The notes: a model not told the origin generated them from the sequence alone. Counted from the first letter of the stretch, positions 54,206 to 63,929 are shown. The stretch: 64,000 nt of DNA from Vibrio nereis NBRC 15637 (GCF_001591105.1 NZ_BCUD01000007.1:124001-188000); one strand, 5' to 3'. Program-made: numbers and translations.

Positions 54206-55939
54206 ATGGAGTTTTCTACTATGAGTAACCCAACGATGAAAGTCTCGAACTCATCACTAGGCGCAATTGGGTGGGTAAGTCGTTTGAGTCGTGACAATGT
54301 AGTGTTGTTTACGCTGCTTACTCTACTGTCTGTATTGATGGTGCTGTTTATCGTTATGCCGCTATGGGCGATGATGGTAAAAAGTGTGCAAAACAGTGCT
54401 GGGGACTTTGTCGGTTTGGCAAACTTTGCCAACTATTTTTCACAAGCTGCGCTTTGGCAATCACTTGGTAATACGTTCAAAATCGGGCTTTTAGTGACCG
54501 TTGTCGTCGGTGTGTTGTCATTTGGCTATGCGTACGCATTGACTCGCTCCTGCATGCCTTTCAAAGGTCTATTTTACGTATTGGGGACCGCACCAATTTT
54601 GGCTCCGTCTTTGCTTCCGGCCATCAGTTTGATTTTCTTGTTTGGTAATCAGGGGATTGCAAAGGAACTTTTAGCCGGGCACTCAATTTACGGTTTGATT
54701 GGTATTTCTCTTGGTCTGATATTCTGGACGTTTCCACACGCATTGATGATCATGACCACTTCTCTGCGCACATCGGATGCGAGATTGTATGAAGCTGCGC
54801 GTGCGCTAAAAACTTCTCCATTCAAAACCTTTTTTATCGTCACATTACCTGCCGCCAAGTATGGCCTTATTAGCACTTTGATTGTGGTGTTTACGCTGGT
54901 GGTATGTGACTTCGGTGTGCCGAAAGTAATCGGTGGTAGTTACAACGTTTTGGCGACGGATATATTTAAGCAAGTTGTCGGGCAGCAAAACTTTTCGATG
55001 GGGGCTGTCACCAGTATCGTATTGTTGATTCCAGCGTTGTTTGCTTTTACCGCCGACCGCTGGGTGCAGAAAAAACAAAAGAGTTTGTTCGATACTCGCT
55101 CAGTGCCTTACAAGCCCGAACCGAATCCAGTGCGTGATGGTGTGTGTTTGGTCTTTTGCACGTTGATTTCTTGTGCGGTGATTGCTGTGCTAGGAATGGC
55201 AGTTTATGGCTCGCTAGTCACTTTCTGGCCGTGGAATACTGCATTGACACTCAACAACTATAACTTTGCGGAAATGAGTACCTACGGCTGGAGCCCGTAC
55301 TTTAACTCTCTATCACTTGCGACATGGACGGCGATCATAGGGACCGCGATCATTTTTGTTGGTGCGTATTGCATCGAAAAAGGGCGTGCATTTTCTCCTG
55401 TTCGACAAGTGATGCAGATGCTGAGTGTAATGCCGATGGCGGTGCCCGGTATGGTGTTAGGCCTAGGCTATATCTTTTACTTCAATGATGTGAACAACCC
55501 GTTGAATGTACTTTATGGCTCGATGGCGTTTCTTGTCGCTAACACAGTGGTGCACTATTACACCGTTGGTCATATGACAGCGCTGACAGCATTAAAGCAG
55601 ATTCCTGCTGAAATAGAGGCGACGGCCGCGTCAGTGAAACTTCCGCAGTACAAGTTGTTTTTAAAAGTAACGCTGCCGGTTTGTATGCCAGCGATTCTAG
55701 ATATCGCTAGCTACCTGTTTATTAATGCATTAACTACCACTTCTGCGGTAGTATTTATCTATTCGACAGACACCATTCCTGCTTCGGTATCGGTTTTGAA
55801 TATGGACGATGCAGGGCAAACGGGGTCAGCGGCGGCAATGGCAGTCATGATCATGCTGTCGGCTGCAGTAGCGAAGTTGCTTCACATGACGCTGGGCAAA
55901 TGGTTAGAGAATCGAACACAAGCGTGGCGTAACAGATAA
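54206..55939 (+). CDS. 2-aminoethylphosphonate ABC transporter, fused two-part permease
   Basis: 577-residue inner-membrane permease made of two six-span halves (about 30-290 and 310-570). The half-sites for the ATPase resemble EAA loops: YEAARALKTSPFKTFFIVTLP in the first half and IEATAASVKLPQYKLFLKVT in the second. Salmonella uses two proteins (PhnU, PhnV) for this; here they are one polypeptide. The start at 54206 follows GGGGAGAG. Confidence 0.9.
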   Translation: MEFSTMSNPTMKVSNSSLGAIGWVSRLSRDNVVLFTLLTLLSVLMVLFIVMPLWAMMVKSVQNSAGDFVGLANFANYFSQAALWQSLGNTFKIGLLVTVVVGVLSFGYAYALTRSCMPFKGLFYVLGTAPILAPSLLPAISLIFLFGNQGIAKELLAGHSIYGLIGISLGLIFWTFPHALMIMTTSLRTSDARLYEAARALKTSPFKTFFIVTLPAAKYGLISTLIVVFTLVVCDFGVPKVIGGSYNVLATDIFKQVVGQQNFSMGAVTSIVLLIPALFAFTADRWVQKKQKSLFDTRSVPYKPEPNPVRDGVCLVFCTLISCAVIAVLGMAVYGSLVTFWPWNTALTLNNYNFAEMSTYGWSPYFNSLSLATWTAIIGTAIIFVGAYCIEKGRAFSPVRQVMQMLSVMPMAVPGMVLGLGYIFYFNDVNNPLNVLYGSMAFLVANTVVHYYTVGHMTALTALKQIPAEIEATAASVKLPQYKLFLKVTLPVCMPAILDIASYLFINALTTTSAVVFIYSTDTIPASVSVLNMDDAGQTGSAAAMAVMIMLSAAVAKLLHMTLGKWLENRTQAWRNR

Positions 55940-55948
55940 GGACAATAA

Positions 55949-56653
55949 GTGCAGTACGTTAAAATTAAAGACTCCATTGTCGAACAAATCGAATCGGGTT
56001 TGCTGTCTCCAAGACAGAAACTACCAGCAGAAAGAAAGTTGGCAGAATCATTTGATACCACACGAGTAACTTTGCGTGAAGCGTTGTCCCTGTTGGAAGC
56101 AGAAGGGCGAATTTATCGAGAAGACAGGAGAGGTTGGTTTATTTCTCCTGAGCCTTTGAAATACGATCCAACTCAGACACTGAACTTTCCCAATATGGCG
56201 CTGGCGCAAAATAGAGTGCCTAAAACGCAAGTGGTCGCGGCAAAAGGGATTCTAGCTAACAAGCAAGCTGCGAGTTTACTGAATCTTCAACCTTTCTCTG
56301 ACGTCTATCGTGTTGATAGAGTGAGGTTCTTGGAAGAGCGTCCGGTTGTTTATGTCACCAACTATATCCGTCCAGAGTTGTTTCCTAACTTGTTAGATTT
56401 CGACCTCTCAAATTCGCTCACCGACATTTATCGTGAACATTTTGGTGTGGTTTATCAGAAAACGCGTTACCGGATTTCAACCAGCACGCTTTTAGGTGAA
56501 ACTGCTCAAGCGCTAAGAGCAACGTCAGGGACGCCAGCGATGGTGGTGGAGCGCGTGAATTACAATCAAAATGATGAGTTGATCGACTGCGATATCGAGT
56601 ATTGGAGACATGATGCGATCAGCATAGAATCATTGGCGGAACTGAAGCGTTAA
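55949..56653 (+). CDS. phnR: PhnR, GntR-family regulator of 2-aminoethylphosphonate genes
   Basis: 234 residues starting at GTG. The N-terminal GntR winged helix (about 1-68) contains LPAERKLAESFDTTRVTLREAL, and the UTRA effector domain (about 88-230) follows, as in the HutC subgroup. It lies ten bases after the permease gene and before a strong terminator. Three TGGT-N4-ACCA sites in the cluster are its likely targets. Confidence 0.9.
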   Translation: MQYVKIKDSIVEQIESGLLSPRQKLPAERKLAESFDTTRVTLREALSLLEAEGRIYREDRRGWFISPEPLKYDPTQTLNFPNMALAQNRVPKTQVVAAKGILANKQAASLLNLQPFSDVYRVDRVRFLEERPVVYVTNYIRPELFPNLLDFDLSNSLTDIYREHFGVVYQKTRYRISTSTLLGETAQALRATSGTPAMVVERVNYNQNDELIDCDIEYWRHDAISIESLAELKR

Positions 56654-56675
56654 GCCGCTTAGGTTTGAAGATCAG

Positions 56676-56708
56676 GGCTTCCCTAGGTTCCCTAGGGGAG
56701 CCTTTTTT
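56676..56708 (+). terminator. Terminator after phnR
   Basis: A 12-bp stem (56676-56687 with 56691-56702, one T-G pair) with a TTC loop runs into six T. Confidence 0.9.
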
Positions 56709-56721
56709 ATAAGGACTTAAT

Positions 56722-57624
56722 ATGTCGCTGTGGGCGATCATTCTCGTCGTTATCTCTGCGTTTCTTCATGCAGGATGGAACATTCTTAGCAAAGCCAATC
56801 ACTCCTCTGGGCCTGCATTCTTTTTCTCTAGTGCGACTTCTGCCGCTGTACTGCTTTCTCCGTTTATTCTTTGGTATCTCAATGTGGTTGGGCTGGGCGC
56901 GTTACCAAGCCAGTTCTGGTTATTATTAGTACTCAGCGGTATGGCACAGATGGTCTACTTACTTGGGCTTGCAAATGCATACAAACAATCGGACATTGGT
57001 GTCATTTATCCGATTGCCCGAGCTTTGCCTGTGCTTATGGTCGGTGTGGGTACGGCTTTGCTGGGGTATTCGCAATCATTTCAAGCTTGGTTCAGTTTCC
57101 TCATCATCACGCTGGGCTGCCTGTTTGTCCCTCTTGAATCTTTTAAGCAGTTCAACATACGCAATTACGCAAACTTTGGTGTGGTATGGGCATTTATAGC
57201 CGCAGTAGGAACGGCGGGATATTCGATTATTGATAAGGAAGCGCTGTCACTACTGAGTCAAGATGTGTCGCACCTTGTCGGGGACATCTCCACGGCCATC
57301 TTTTATCTTGGGTTACAGTTTTGGTCTATTTCGATGTGCTTTGTTTTGTATTTTCTTGCCACGAATAATAGGCAAGATGTTGTTCAAGCATGGAAGATTC
57401 GTAAGTTTGCAACGCTTGCAGGTGCGATGATGTCTGCCACATATGGGCTTGTGTTGTATGCAATGACGATGACTGAAAACGTCAGTTATGTGGTTGCACT
57501 GCGACAAATGAGTATTGTGATTGGTATTGTTCTTGGGATCATCGTTCTATCAGAGAAGGTGTTATTGACGCGTATTGTGGGCTCAATACTGATCCTTATG
57601 GGGCTGATTGTCGTTGTTCTATAG
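56722..57624 (+). CDS. EamA-family membrane protein, phosphonate-associated
   Basis: 300-residue inner-membrane protein with ten spans in two EamA repeats. It lies only 13 bases after the phnR terminator, so its expression depends on read-through or an overlooked promoter. I recall an EamA subfamily noted for occurring beside phosphonate genes in Vibrio and relatives, which fits. It may export an intermediate or carry another phosphonate; the substrate is unknown. Confidence 0.82.
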   Translation: MSLWAIILVVISAFLHAGWNILSKANHSSGPAFFFSSATSAAVLLSPFILWYLNVVGLGALPSQFWLLLVLSGMAQMVYLLGLANAYKQSDIGVIYPIARALPVLMVGVGTALLGYSQSFQAWFSFLIITLGCLFVPLESFKQFNIRNYANFGVVWAFIAAVGTAGYSIIDKEALSLLSQDVSHLVGDISTAIFYLGLQFWSISMCFVLYFLATNNRQDVVQAWKIRKFATLAGAMMSATYGLVLYAMTMTENVSYVVALRQMSIVIGIVLGIIVLSEKVLLTRIVGSILILMGLIVVVL

Positions 57625-57943
57625 CGGCTAAGCGCATATGTAGGTCAATTCTTATATGATATTTAGTGATAGTTTTATAATTAATGGTTCTATTAAATCA
57701 AAATGCGCCTTATTCTTAATTGTCGGACCAAAACAATAACCGTATGAAATACTGGGCGTTAATTATCTCTGCATAATGCAGACCAATAAATGTAAGAAAA
57801 TCATACAAACAGCCTGTACATCTAGCTTCCAAAAATTTGAACAACAAGTGCAATTATTTCGACATCGCAGCGGTCATTTGTTACGTACCATTTAGTTAGT
57901 CGAGTGCGGTTAAGCTCGACTTCTAGTAACTAAGGAGTCAGTT
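57625..57943. other. Intergenic region upstream of the DUF3316 gene
   Basis: A 319-base A+T-rich segment without a coding frame. CTGCAT-A-ATGCAG (57769-57781) is a perfect palindrome. AGTCGAG (57899-57905) pairs with CTCGACT (57916-57922) in the probable leader, ahead of a good AAGGAG ribosome site. Confidence 0.5.
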
Positions 57944-58300
57944 ATGATTAAGGTATTAAGCTTAGCTAGTTTGGCTCTCGTCAGTACTGTTTCATTCGCT
58001 GGGCTGTCAGGCCCTTACGAAACGAGAGTAGATGCTAGTAGTATGACCGGCAAAGCTGTTGCAAGTAAAGAAGCTGCTTATGCTGCTGGTCGACAAATGC
58101 TCATGAATGTGAATAACCAGTCGTCGTACGAGCTTAGTCGAAGCATCTCTCGTAATAGTCATGACTTTGTAGACAAACGTTCATTTGAGGTTTTGGATTC
58201 ACAAGTAACAGTTAAAGAGGTGTTGACTAGTGAAGGTGACATTGCTTATCAACCGGTAATGAATATTAGATATACTTATCGCTACAGAGATCGTGATTAA
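57944..58300 (+). CDS. DUF3316 family exported protein
   Basis: 118 residues with a signal peptide (1-19, cut near SFA-GL). The mature domain fits DUF3316 of Vibrio: an alanine-rich helix SKEAAYAAGRQML, SRSISRN, and a C-terminal beta region ending YRYRDRD. Function unknown. It has a strong ribosome site and its own terminator. Confidence 0.8.
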   Translation: MIKVLSLASLALVSTVSFAGLSGPYETRVDASSMTGKAVASKEAAYAAGRQMLMNVNNQSSYELSRSISRNSHDFVDKRSFEVLDSQVTVKEVLTSEGDIAYQPVMNIRYTYRYRDRD

Positions 58301-58334
58301 ACACTGTTGATTGAAGTTTTTGCTAGCATAAAAC

Positions 58335-58365
58335 TAAGCCCCAGATTGACTGGGGCTTATTGTTT
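58335..58365. terminator. Terminator between convergent genes
   Basis: TAAGCCCCAG (58335-58344) pairs with CTGGGGCTTA (58350-58359) around ATTGA. The plus side is followed by TTGTTTT, and the minus side reads GTTTTA. Confidence 0.75.
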
Positions 58366-58370
58366 TCAGC

Positions 58371-59846
58371 TTAGCTTTGGGCTGTTGCCAGTTCAGGCTC
58401 TTGACCCGCCTTAGCCGAAGCTAGCATTTTTTTAATCAGCAAAGAGGCCAGAATTGAGATAACCACCATCACGATGGCTAAGATCGTGAGCAGTTGGAAG
58501 TACTCACCATAGACGGTTTGGACAATCTCTTTCGTTACTTCTTGGCCTTTGTCTAATGCAATCGAGGTTGAGAACACCGCGCCAATAATCCCACTTAGAG
58601 CTCTCGCCACGGAGAAGAGAGATACCGAAAAGCCTTCAATATTTTTTGGGGCAACCGAGAGAATAAATGCCACAACAAGGCTACCTACAATCACCTCCGC
58701 AAATGCTTGGAAGAAGTGGATCACAAGGAAGACTTCTGGGCGGATGATGGCATCATCGCCAACGTTCATTACCGCTATCGTCAGAATGCCAAAAGCAATG
58801 GCAGTCAGGACAAATGCAAAACCAATCTTTGTTGCTGTAGAAAAATGAATACCTTTCTTTTCTAGTGAAGAGAAAGTCATGGCGATGACTGGCCCAGCCA
58901 CGATGCACCACAGCGGATTCATCGCCATTGAAGCTTCAGGCGCTATCGGGACCAAGTTAAATAAATCGCCGCGCATTGTGTTGATGGTCACCATAGTCAT
59001 GGATGTCATCATTTGACCGTAATAAACAAAAAAGCAAGTTGTTAGTACCGTCATGATCAGAATTGTACCCATCTTAAGTGCATCTGACCTATCTGACTTA
59101 ATCATCAATGAAATGAAGTATAGGATTGCTGAAGCACCAATGGCGTAAACAATATTTTTGCCGACATCCATGTTTGAGAACATGAAGAAAACTAGGCTAA
59201 TCATGGCCGCTGAAATAGCCAAAAATGACATCCAGTTTTTAAGGCTCACGGGTTTTTGGTCGATTTCTTCTCCCACTTTTACTAGTGGCTTGTTAAACGC
59301 GATCAGAGTAATAAAAGCCAGTGCGGCAAGTACTGCGGATAGTGCGAAGCTGCCATTAAAGCCAATGAGCAGAACAAACATAGGAAACAGGTATTGCCCT
59401 AACAAAGCACCAATATTGTTAACAGAGTAGTTAACCGGGTAAGCATTTTCGAAGTCGTCTTCGGATGCAAAGGTTCGTTTGTATAGGGTTGGGTAGGCAG
59501 GTAGCATCAGTCCACATGCGTAGCTGGATAACGCGATGCCGACAAGGCTTAAAGGCACATTTAATGCTGAAGCTCCCACCACAAGTAGACCATACCCTGT
59601 CGCAAATGCGCCGTACGAAATTGTTAGCGAGCGATATGCCCCCAAGAATTTATCCGCGATGACACCACCCGCTATCGCAAACAGTGGGCCAATAGACGAA
59701 AACGCGCCAACCACCATCATGGTGTCTGCTTCACTGTATCCTAAGTCTTCCAGAAAAAATCGGGTCAGAATGATCATTACGCCATAAAATGACAAACCAA
59801 ACATTGCTTGGCAGAACATCATAGACTTGTTGAGTTTATTCCACAT
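58371..59846 (-). CDS. POT-like MFS transporter
   Basis: 491-residue membrane protein with about 12-14 spans. The helix 2-3 region GGVIADKFLGAYRSL matches the peptide transporter (POT/PTR2) version of the MFS motif. The usual helix 1 motif ExxERFxYYG, needed for proton coupling in POTs, is absent: the aligned segment reads QAMFGLSFYG. It is therefore a distant POT relative whose substrate and coupling may differ. It is monocistronic. Confidence 0.8.
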   Translation of the reverse strand: MWNKLNKSMMFCQAMFGLSFYGVMIILTRFFLEDLGYSEADTMMVVGAFSSIGPLFAIAGGVIADKFLGAYRSLTISYGAFATGYGLLVVGASALNVPLSLVGIALSSYACGLMLPAYPTLYKRTFASEDDFENAYPVNYSVNNIGALLGQYLFPMFVLLIGFNGSFALSAVLAALAFITLIAFNKPLVKVGEEIDQKPVSLKNWMSFLAISAAMISLVFFMFSNMDVGKNIVYAIGASAILYFISLMIKSDRSDALKMGTILIMTVLTTCFFVYYGQMMTSMTMVTINTMRGDLFNLVPIAPEASMAMNPLWCIVAGPVIAMTFSSLEKKGIHFSTATKIGFAFVLTAIAFGILTIAVMNVGDDAIIRPEVFLVIHFFQAFAEVIVGSLVVAFILSVAPKNIEGFSVSLFSVARALSGIIGAVFSTSIALDKGQEVTKEIVQTVYGEYFQLLTILAIVMVVISILASLLIKKMLASAKAGQEPELATAQS

Positions 59847-60258
59847 GATGAACCTTATTTGGAATTAAAAACTATCAATATGCTAGTTTTTAGTGGGTAA
59901 TAAATTTCGAGGGGGATTATCGCAGAAAACCACGTCGATGCACTGTTTTTTTAACTCTGTCGCAAAAAATTATGCAAGCTCGTTGATTTAAAACAGTTAC
60001 TAGGACTTTTGCTTACGTGATTAAGTTCATGGGTGAACAAAACGTAACAGGGGTAGTGGCGTTAGCATCTCGTTTGCAGAGCGATCATCATTGTTAGCAC
60101 AGAAAGTCAGCGAAAAGTTCTGAGTGTTTTAATGGAAGATAGGGGCCAACGCGGAAGGAGGGGGTTGATACCAGCTTGTAAATTAAGTGCCCTATTTAGC
60201 AGGGCACTGTGTCATTTGTCGTAGCTAACGTATCAAGGCCAAGGCACAGAAGGATATG
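59847..60258. other. Intergenic region between sdaA and the POT-like gene
   Basis: 412 bases with no convincing gene. AGTGCCCT (60186-60193) and AGGGCACT (60201-60208) form a perfect stem just after sdaA and probably serve as its terminator, with a weak T tail. The promoter of the POT-like gene should be near 59860-59950. Confidence 0.45.
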
Positions 60259-61629
60259 CTATTCACACGGCGGAGCCATATGGATGACAGCGAGTCCACC
60301 TAGCGAAGTCTCACGATACTTTTTGTTCATATCTTTACCCGTTTGGTACATAGTCTCGATGACTTTATCTAACGAGATTAGACACTTACTGGTACGTTTT
60401 AGCGCCATACGCGATGCGTTAATCGCTTTCATCGCACCCATGGCATTGCGCTCGATGCAAGGGACTTGAACCAAACCACCGATTGGATCGCAGGTCATCC
60501 CCAAAGAGTGCTCCATAGCAATTTCGGCCGCAATGCATATTTGTTCATTGCTACCACCTCTTAACGCGGTAAGGCCAGCGGCTGCCATTGAAGAAGACAC
60601 GCCGATCTCACCTTGGCAGCCCACTTCTGCACCTGAAATGGAGGCATTCGTTTTGTAGAGAATACCAATAGCGCCAGCGACGGCAAGGAAGTCTTTAATT
60701 TGCGTTAAGTCTAGTTCTTTAATGAATCGGTGGTAGTACATTAGTACGGCAGGGATAACGCCAGCTGCACCATTAGTTGGAGATGTTACGACTTGACCGC
60801 CAGCGGCGTTTTCTTCGCTCACTGCAAAGGCAAACAGATTAATCCAGTCCATAATCTCCATTGGATCGCTTTCAATTGCGGCGTTGGCTTCTAGCTTTTT
60901 AAGCAAATTTGGTGCACGTCTTGTAACGTTAAGCCCACCTTCTAAAATCCCTTCTGTCTCAAACCCACGTTGCATACACAGTGACATTACTTTCCATATT
61001 TGCTCTGCTTTGCTATCGATTTCTTCGGGTTGCCAGAAACTCAGCTCGTTTTGCAAGATCATGCCACCTAAGCTGAAACCGTTTTTCTCCGCTGTTTCGA
61101 GCATTTCGTCTGCACTCGCAAAAGGGAAGGGTACATCCACAACCTGTTGTTTGCTGCCATGCTCTAGTTCGTTGGCGGTTGCAATGAAACCACCACCGAT
61201 CGAGTAATACGTTTCTTCAAAAAGGACAGCACCTTGAGCATTGTACGCACTGATTTGCATGCCATTTTCGTGTAGTGGTAAGTTCTCAGTGTGGAAGAGC
61301 AAATCTGTTTCGTAGTTGAAATGAATTGTATGCTGACCAGCAAAAGGTAGCTCACCTTCATCAATGGCTTTTTGCAGAGCTTCTTTGGCGCTGGTCATTT
61401 TTATCGTGTCAGGTTTGTTACCAAGTAGCCCTAGGATTACCGCTCTGTCGGTATGGTGTCCTTTCCCCGTCAGAGAGAGCGAGCCATAAAGATCGACTTG
61501 AACGCGTTGAACCTGCTCAGCCGATGAGGCAAGCGACTGTGCAAAGTGATACCCGGCGAGCATAGGGCCGTTGGTATGTGAACTTGAAGGGCCGACACCT
61601 ACTTTGAAAATATCAAAAATCGACAGCAT
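60259..61629 (-). CDS. sdaA: L-serine ammonia-lyase (iron-sulfur)
   Basis: 456-residue enzyme that deaminates serine to pyruvate. Both family domains are present: the N-terminal regulatory part opening MLSIFDIFKVGVGPSSSHT, and the catalytic part with cluster cysteines in GCQGEIG, MTCDPIGG and PCIERNAMG. The ATG at 61629 is chosen because AGGAAG lies six bases upstream; the ATG at 61635 touches that site. Length is close to E. coli SdaA/SdaB, and paralogue choice is by convention. Confidence 0.92.
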   Translation of the reverse strand: MLSIFDIFKVGVGPSSSHTNGPMLAGYHFAQSLASSAEQVQRVQVDLYGSLSLTGKGHHTDRAVILGLLGNKPDTIKMTSAKEALQKAIDEGELPFAGQHTIHFNYETDLLFHTENLPLHENGMQISAYNAQGAVLFEETYYSIGGGFIATANELEHGSKQQVVDVPFPFASADEMLETAEKNGFSLGGMILQNELSFWQPEEIDSKAEQIWKVMSLCMQRGFETEGILEGGLNVTRRAPNLLKKLEANAAIESDPMEIMDWINLFAFAVSEENAAGGQVVTSPTNGAAGVIPAVLMYYHRFIKELDLTQIKDFLAVAGAIGILYKTNASISGAEVGCQGEIGVSSSMAAAGLTALRGGSNEQICIAAEIAMEHSLGMTCDPIGGLVQVPCIERNAMGAMKAINASRMALKRTSKCLISLDKVIETMYQTGKDMNKKYRETSLGGLAVIHMAPPCE

Positions 61630-61765
61630 AAACATCTTCCTGTATATCGTTGTTGATATGGCCTTTTAGAAAGGCATTTATTGTTAATGATAGTTAACAA
61701 ATTTATAACCAAGCTACCTACAAAATTTGATTTTGTACAGTGATTGTCAGTGCAGGAGTTCGTAA

Positions 61766-62620
61766 GTGAGAAGTCGTCAGGCAGAGAGTATTAGTGATGT
61801 GATCCTTGTTCTAGGCAAAAGATTACAATCTAATCAACTTACCTTAGAAGGGCGTTCAAGAGTAGAAGCGTTGCCCGATTATTTGCAGCAGTTTCTGCTG
61901 ACGAAAACGGCACTTATATTTTGTGGAGGAGTGACGCAAGGGCAGTCCGTTTCGGAAGCGGCATTGATGCACGAGTATTATCAGCAATTGCGCGGTCAAG
62001 AACAGCCTGAACCTGCGTTGACCCTGCTAGAAGACAAGTCGCAAACGACGGTAGAAAATATCCAAAATGCTGCGCGCAATATTGTTGATATTGCAGATCA
62101 TCAGAGTGAAAAAAGTCTCAAGGTTCATTTAGTAAGTAATGACTATCATTTGGAGCGAATCTTCCAAATCCAAAAGCTGCTGAATGAGCAAGGGTTACTG
62201 GGTGTATTAATAGGAACATGTCAGAAAGCTGGAATCGAATTGAACATCTCTGATGAACTGTCCGATCACGCGTGTACTTCTTATCCATACAACAATAAGG
62301 CAGGTGAAGTTTTTCTGTCTGTAGATGAGTTGACGGTATACCGAGTGTACCTAGAAGGTTTAGCGCGCAAAGCGTTTACCGACGTTAAAGGTGTTCGGCG
62401 GCAGCAACCGTACCGTATTGCAAAATCTGCGATTACCAAGCTGAATGATTTAGTCAAAGAGCAAGAATACTTGCAAAAAATAAAGGTGTTAGAGAATTTA
62501 GTTGAGACGGTCGATGGGCAGTCTGGGTCAGATGATCTAATGATGGCTGTCGGCAGGTTCAATAAGGAGTTAACGTCTCTCAATCGGCTTGTGGACCCTG
62601 AGCGAGTTAACTCCTATTAG
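61766..62620 (+). CDS. YdcF/SanA/ElyC-type (DUF218) protein
   Basis: 284 residues starting at GTG, seven bases after AGGAG. The DUF218 fold covers about 8-200: VILVLGKRL, then IFCGGVTQGQSVSEAALM, the conserved LLEDKSQTTVENIQNA, and LVSNDYHLERI. No membrane span is evident, so it resembles cytoplasmic YdcF rather than SanA or ElyC. A helical extension follows (~215-284). Function unknown; YdcF has been reported to bind SAM. Confidence 0.82.
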   Translation: MRSRQAESISDVILVLGKRLQSNQLTLEGRSRVEALPDYLQQFLLTKTALIFCGGVTQGQSVSEAALMHEYYQQLRGQEQPEPALTLLEDKSQTTVENIQNAARNIVDIADHQSEKSLKVHLVSNDYHLERIFQIQKLLNEQGLLGVLIGTCQKAGIELNISDELSDHACTSYPYNNKAGEVFLSVDELTVYRVYLEGLARKAFTDVKGVRRQQPYRIAKSAITKLNDLVKEQEYLQKIKVLENLVETVDGQSGSDDLMMAVGRFNKELTSLNRLVDPERVNSY

Positions 62621-62625
62621 TGCGC

Positions 62626-62889
62626 TTAAGAGTCACTTTCCGAGGTGGTTGGGCGTGCACGGAAGTGTTCCCATTGCTCGACTTGCTGATTATTTGGCAG
62701 CAAGCAATAGGTGACTCGTTGGCCCTCTTCAGTGATAGTTTTCAATTGACCTTGTTGCTGAACACAGTAAACAGAGGCTGGGTTCGCCATCGAGGTGTAG
62801 CTTCTTTCTTGGTAGTCTTCGAGTGTCGCGTTGCAACCAACTAACAACATTGAACCTGCGACTGTGCAGAAAAAAAGCGGCATTTTCAT
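62626..62889 (-). CDS. DUF333 lipoprotein
   Basis: 87 residues with a lipoprotein signal (lipobox LLVGC, lipidated cysteine 19). The mature part has the DUF333 pattern NPASVYCVQQQGQL with a second cysteine in VTYCLLPNNQQVEQW. Function unknown. Its stop lies five bases from that of the converging YdcF-type gene, leaving no room for a terminator. Confidence 0.82.
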   Translation of the reverse strand: MKMPLFFCTVAGSMLLVGCNATLEDYQERSYTSMANPASVYCVQQQGQLKTITEEGQRVTYCLLPNNQQVEQWEHFRARPTTSESDS

Positions 62890-62912
62890 TATTTTCTTCC
62901 TTTGGGCTCTAC

Positions 62913-63929
62913 TTATACTGGCATTACTCGATTGCGGCCTAAATGTTTAGCTTCATAAAGTAATGCGTCTGTTCTTTCGATTAGGGACTCTGGCCCCTCA
63001 CCTTTTATCAGTTCAGCCACTCCAAAAGAGGCACTGATATTCGCGACTTGTTTACCAGTTCGTTTATCTTTAATTGTAATCTTTTCGATGTTGCGGCGTA
63101 AACCATCGGCAAATTGACGGCTGATTCGCAGCGGCTTGTTTGGCACGATTAGCGCAAACTCCTCACCACCAAATCGATATGCGCAGACTCCGTCCCGAGT
63201 ACTCGATAAAATTCGTTTGGCAATACCTTTAATCACAGCGTCACCAAATAGGTGGCCGTAAGTATCGTTGTAACTCTTAAAGTGATCGATATCGACGAGG
63301 ATTAAGCACATTTCCTGGTCTGACTCGCACAGCACTTTCAAATCGCGATCAAACGAGCGGCGATTATACAGATTGGTTAAGCTGTCGAATAATACATTCT
63401 TTTGAACAGAGGCTAGCTCTGATTTGAGTCGTTCAATTTCTCGACTGGCTGTTTCTAGTTGGCGATTGAGAAACTTTGTTGAATGTCGAATATCTTTGGA
63501 TTCTGCGACAAACTGGTTCACAACATCCATCACTTCGCTGAGTGACATGCTTTCGTCTTGTACTTGTTCTAGACTACGGAAGCTTTTGTCTATCGTCGCG
63601 GAAAAGTGAGACGTGTCCGCTAGGGTATCGGTCATGGAAGAGGAGACTTCACCAACCAATAATTCGATATTTGCACGTAGGTCACTGACATCCGTCTCTA
63701 CTTGGCGTGCCACGTAGTTGTTATAGAGTTTTGTGCCTGTTGCGGGTGGGCAAACCCCATAGTTCTTCAATACATCATCAAGCGCAATATTTAACTGCGG
63801 CATTGAATGATCAACATAGGTATACCATAGAGCGTAGTTCGCTGGTGTCGCTGCGACATGATTTTTCATCATCAGCGGAACCGCTTTTTTCAGGTTTTCT
63901 GTTGATCTCTTGAAGTCTTCATCGGTCAT
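62913..63929 (-). CDS. Soluble diguanylate cyclase (GGDEF)
   Basis: 338 residues without membrane spans. An N-terminal helical region of unknown type (~1-150) and a coiled coil (~150-180) lead into a GGDEF domain with FDSLTNLYNRRSF (~181), LVDIDHFKSYNDTYGH and intact GGEEF at 254-258. The inhibitory I-site RxxD is not preserved (RDGV at the corresponding place), so product inhibition may be weak. It probably makes c-di-GMP. Confidence 0.92.
   Translation of the reverse strand: MTDEDFKRSTENLKKAVPLMMKNHVAATPANYALWYTYVDHSMPQLNIALDDVLKNYGVCPPATGTKLYNNYVARQVETDVSDLRANIELLVGEVSSSMTDTLADTSHFSATIDKSFRSLEQVQDESMSLSEVMDVVNQFVAESKDIRHSTKFLNRQLETASREIERLKSELASVQKNVLFDSLTNLYNRRSFDRDLKVLCESDQEMCLILVDIDHFKSYNDTYGHLFGDAVIKGIAKRILSSTRDGVCAYRFGGEEFALIVPNKPLRISRQFADGLRRNIEKITIKDKRTGKQVANISASFGVAELIKGEGPESLIERTDALLYEAKHLGRNRVMPV

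Noticed and set aside
60029..60097. 22-codon frame in the sdaA/POT interval
   Set aside because: No ribosome site and no recognisable features.
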